Shown: one piece after another, positions 6,692-8,305 of the stretch
Position numbering within the stretch: the first letter of the stretch is position 1
Layout: every line of letters starts with the position of its first letter
Source: Micrococcaceae bacterium UBA3381
Lineage (GTDB): Bacteria; Actinomycetota; Actinomycetes; Actinomycetales; Micrococcaceae
Direction: 5' to 3'
Length of the DNA: 8,305 bases
Assembly: GCA_002358975.1 (NCBI GenBank)
Contig: DEPX01000054.1
Span: forward strand, 1 to 8,305
Position numbers and translations under genes: made by a program
Notes under the pieces: model-generated
Told to the model about the DNA's origin: nothing
What the model saw: the letters and a program-made list of their open reading frames with translations, nothing else
Databases searched by the model: none

Positions 6692-7821
6692 GGGTAGGTT
6701 GGCGAAATTTGGACTTCAACTTTTTGGAAGTCTTTTAGATCCGTGTACCCGGTTGATGCCATGGCGCGTCGTAACGCCCCCATGAGATTCGCTGTTCCGT
6801 TGGTGTGGTCAGTTGGGCCAATGAGAAGTTCCTCCATACCTGCTACGGTGCCGATGTGGGTGCGGTCGCCGCGAGGGAACTCAGGATGTGCTGCTTCCAG
6901 TCCCCAGTGCCAACCTTTGCCGGGAGCTTCTGTGGCCCGAGCCAGGGTGGTGCCAAGCATGACTGCATCAGCACCCATGCCGATGGCTTTGACTATGTCA
7001 CCGGAGATGCCCAGACCACCGTCAGCAATGACATGAACATACCGTCCCCCAGATTCGTCCATATAGTCGCGTCGGGCTTCTGCGATATCTGAAATTGCGG
7101 TGGCCATGGGAACACGGATGCCCAGGGCCCTGCGAGTTGTAGACGAAGCACCGCCACCAAACCCTACTAGCACGCCAGCGGCGCCAGTGCGCATCAGGTG
7201 CAATGCAGGGGTGTAGCCGGCCACTCCCCCAACAATGACCGGTACGTCAAGTTCATAAATAAATTTCTTCAAATCAAGCGGTTCTTTGGTTTCCGACACA
7301 TGTTGTGCTGATACCGTGGTGCCGCGGATGACGAACATATCCACTCCAGCATCCACCACGGTCTTATAGAACTCTTGGGTCCGCTGCGGTGTGAGAGCAC
7401 CGGCTACTACCACTCCGGCTTCTCGGATTTCTTCCAGCCGTGCTGAGATGAGATCTGGTTGGATCGGAGCCGCATACAGTTGCTGCAGGCGTGCGGTGTT
7501 TTGTGGCGAAAACGTTTGCGATTTTAAAGCTGCGATTTCGTCAAGAACTGGCTGGGGGTCCTCGTAACGGGTCCACAGCCCTTCCAAATTCAGCACACCC
7601 ATACCACCAAGCTGTCCTAGCTGGATGGCGGTGGCCGGTGACATAACCGAGTCCATGGGTGCACCAATCACGGGCATGGAAAACTTGAATGCGTCGATCT
7701 GCCAGTCCAACGAAACATCTTCCGGGTCGCGGGTTCGACGGGTTGGCACAATCGATATGGCGTCCAAAGGCATGGATTCTCTGCCGCGTTTGCCAAGGCC
7801 TATTTCAACTTCGTAGCTCAC
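6685..7821 (-). CDS. guaB3: GuaB3-type IMP dehydrogenase/GMP reductase family protein lacking the catalytic Cys
   Basis: This 378-residue TIM-barrel protein belongs to the GuaB3-like branch (IMP dehydrogenase-related protein 2), which sits next to the true IMP dehydrogenase in actinobacteria, as guaB2-guaB3 does in Mycobacterium. It lacks CBS domains, explaining the short length. Visible motifs: GAPMDSV (53-59), GGMGVLNLEG (72-81), VIADGG (265-270) with the ribose-binding Asp268, GADAVMLG (283-290), and the C-terminal GALRRAMASTGYTDLKDFQ (348-366). At the catalytic loop the family GIGPGSICTTR reads GFGGGASSTTR (220-230), placing Ser227 at the Cys position. Thioimidate chemistry as in IMP dehydrogenase or GMP reductase is therefore unlikely by the usual route. 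I recall that cyanobacterial GuaB3, which keeps Cys, was reported as a GMP reductase. The actinobacterial role is uncertain. The start is GTG (7819-7821), 58 bases after guaB, with only a weak GGA upstream; MSYEVEIGLG matches the family N-terminus. Confidence 0.9.
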   Translation of the reverse strand: MSYEVEIGLGKRGRESMPLDAISIVPTRRTRDPEDVSLDWQIDAFKFSMPVIGAPMDSVMSPATAIQLGQLGGMGVLNLEGLWTRYEDPQPVLDEIAALKSQTFSPQNTARLQQLYAAPIQPDLISARLEEIREAGVVVAGALTPQRTQEFYKTVVDAGVDMFVIRGTTVSAQHVSETKEPLDLKKFIYELDVPVIVGGVAGYTPALHLMRTGAAGVLVGFGGGASSTTRRALGIRVPMATAISDIAEARRDYMDESGGRYVHVIADGGLGISGDIVKAIGMGADAVMLGTTLARATEAPGKGWHWGLEAAHPEFPRGDRTHIGTVAGMEELLIGPTDHTNGTANLMGALRRAMASTGYTDLKDFQKVEVQISPTYPG

Positions 7822-7879
7822 GTATGTCCAGTTTCTATCCGGTCACGGATGGGTTAAAGCGCTTGATCTATTAGAGATT
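7822..7879. other. Spacer between guaB and guaB3
   Basis: The spacer contains a perfect 5-bp inverted repeat with a 4-base loop (ATCCG/CGGAT, 7837-7850) about 15 bases before the guaB3 start. No T tract follows on the transcript, so it is not an intrinsic terminator. No clear promoter is seen, and readthrough from guaB is expected. Confidence 0.35.
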
Positions 7880-8305
7880 CTATTTGGCGCGGTAGTTTGG
7901 TGCTTCTGCAGTCATCATAATGTCGTGCGGGTGCGATTCCTTAAGTCCCGATGCGGTGACCCGGACGAACCGGCCGTCGCGTTGGAGCGTTTCGATGTCT
8001 TTAGCCCCGGTATAGAACATTGTTTGACGTAGCCCGCCTTCTAGTTGGTGCAATACAGCACCAAGTGGTCCACGATAGGGCACTTGGCCTTCGATGCCTT
8101 CGGGGATCAGCTTTTCATCATCAGGAACATCGGCCTGGAAGTAGCGGTCCTTGGAGTAAGAGCGTGAACCGTCGCGGGTTTGCATGGCACCTAGCGATCC
8201 CATTCCACGGTAAGTTTTAAACTGTTTACCATGGTAGAACACCAAATCACCTGGAGATTCTGCAGTGCCGGCTAGGAGCGACCCCAGCATCACAGAATTG
8301 GCTCC
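7880..8305 (-). CDS. guaB: IMP dehydrogenase, C-terminal 141 residues (5' part outside window)
   Basis: IMP dehydrogenase oxidises IMP to XMP with NAD+, the first committed step to guanine nucleotides and the source of the GuaA substrate. The visible part begins inside the phosphate-binding motif GANSVMLGSLLAGTAESPG. It continues with YRGMGSLGAM (in-window residues 32-41, substrate contacts), then the mobile flap with the Arg-Tyr pair in SKDRYF (51-56) that activates water, and EGIEGQVPYRGPLGAV, the potassium-site region. It ends with GGLRQTMFYTGA and ESHPHDIMMTAEAPNY, typical of bacterial GuaB. All of these look intact, so this is the genuine IMP dehydrogenase, unlike its neighbour. The catalytic Cys loop and any CBS domains lie to the right of the window. 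The frame continues past the right edge, so no start can be assigned. Confidence 0.96.
   Translation of the reverse strand, partial: GANSVMLGSLLAGTAESPGDLVFYHGKQFKTYRGMGSLGAMQTRDGSRSYSKDRYFQADVPDDEKLIPEGIEGQVPYRGPLGAVLHQLEGGLRQTMFYTGAKDIETLQRDGRFVRVTASGLKESHPHDIMMTAEAPNYRAK

Noticed and set aside
7837..7850. Inverted repeat ATCCG/CGGAT before guaB3 as a terminator
   Set aside because: Only 5 bp with no following T tract; not an intrinsic terminator.

Overview
The window looks like a chromosomal segment of a moderate-GC actinobacterium, most likely Micrococcales and close to Micrococcaceae. I infer this from the protein sequences (GuaA, GuaB and GuaB3 of actinobacterial type, an actinobacterial SURF1, a DUF3817 membrane protein). 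The non-ATG starts (GTG, TTG) fit but are not diagnostic. No RNA genes, mobile elements, CRISPR arrays or long repeats were seen, and no gene-free stretch exceeds 108 bases.

All six genes lie on the minus strand and read right to left: guaB (3' end only, 7880-8305), a guaB3-type IMP dehydrogenase-related gene (6685-7821), a SURF1 gene (5754-6677), a DUF3817 gene (5196-5735), guaA (3550-5148), and a very large superfamily 1 helicase-like gene (1-3441, running off the left edge). The gaps are 58, 7, 18, 47 and 108 bases. I see no convincing terminator between them, so they may be co-transcribed, possibly with an extra promoter just before guaA. The core is guanine nucleotide synthesis: IMP to XMP by GuaB, then XMP to GMP by GuaA. 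SURF1 (cytochrome oxidase assembly) and the small membrane protein sit in between.

The main discovery is in guaA. The reading frame is intact and the ATP pyrophosphatase and C-terminal domains look functional. The N-terminal glutamine amidotransferase domain, however, has lost its whole catalytic triad (Cys to Gly90, His to Asn178, Glu to Ala180), and the oxyanion loop and other glutamine-site motifs are gone as well. This predicts a GMP synthetase that cannot use glutamine and depends on free ammonia or on a separate ammonia donor.

Two other proteins in the window also keep a fold while losing canonical active-site residues. The GuaB3 protein has Ser where IMP dehydrogenases have the catalytic Cys. 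The helicase-like protein has Gln for the Walker A Lys, Asp-Ala for Asp-Glu in motif II, and degenerate motifs III and V. The last two may be family-wide traits; the guaA change is the one I would chase first.
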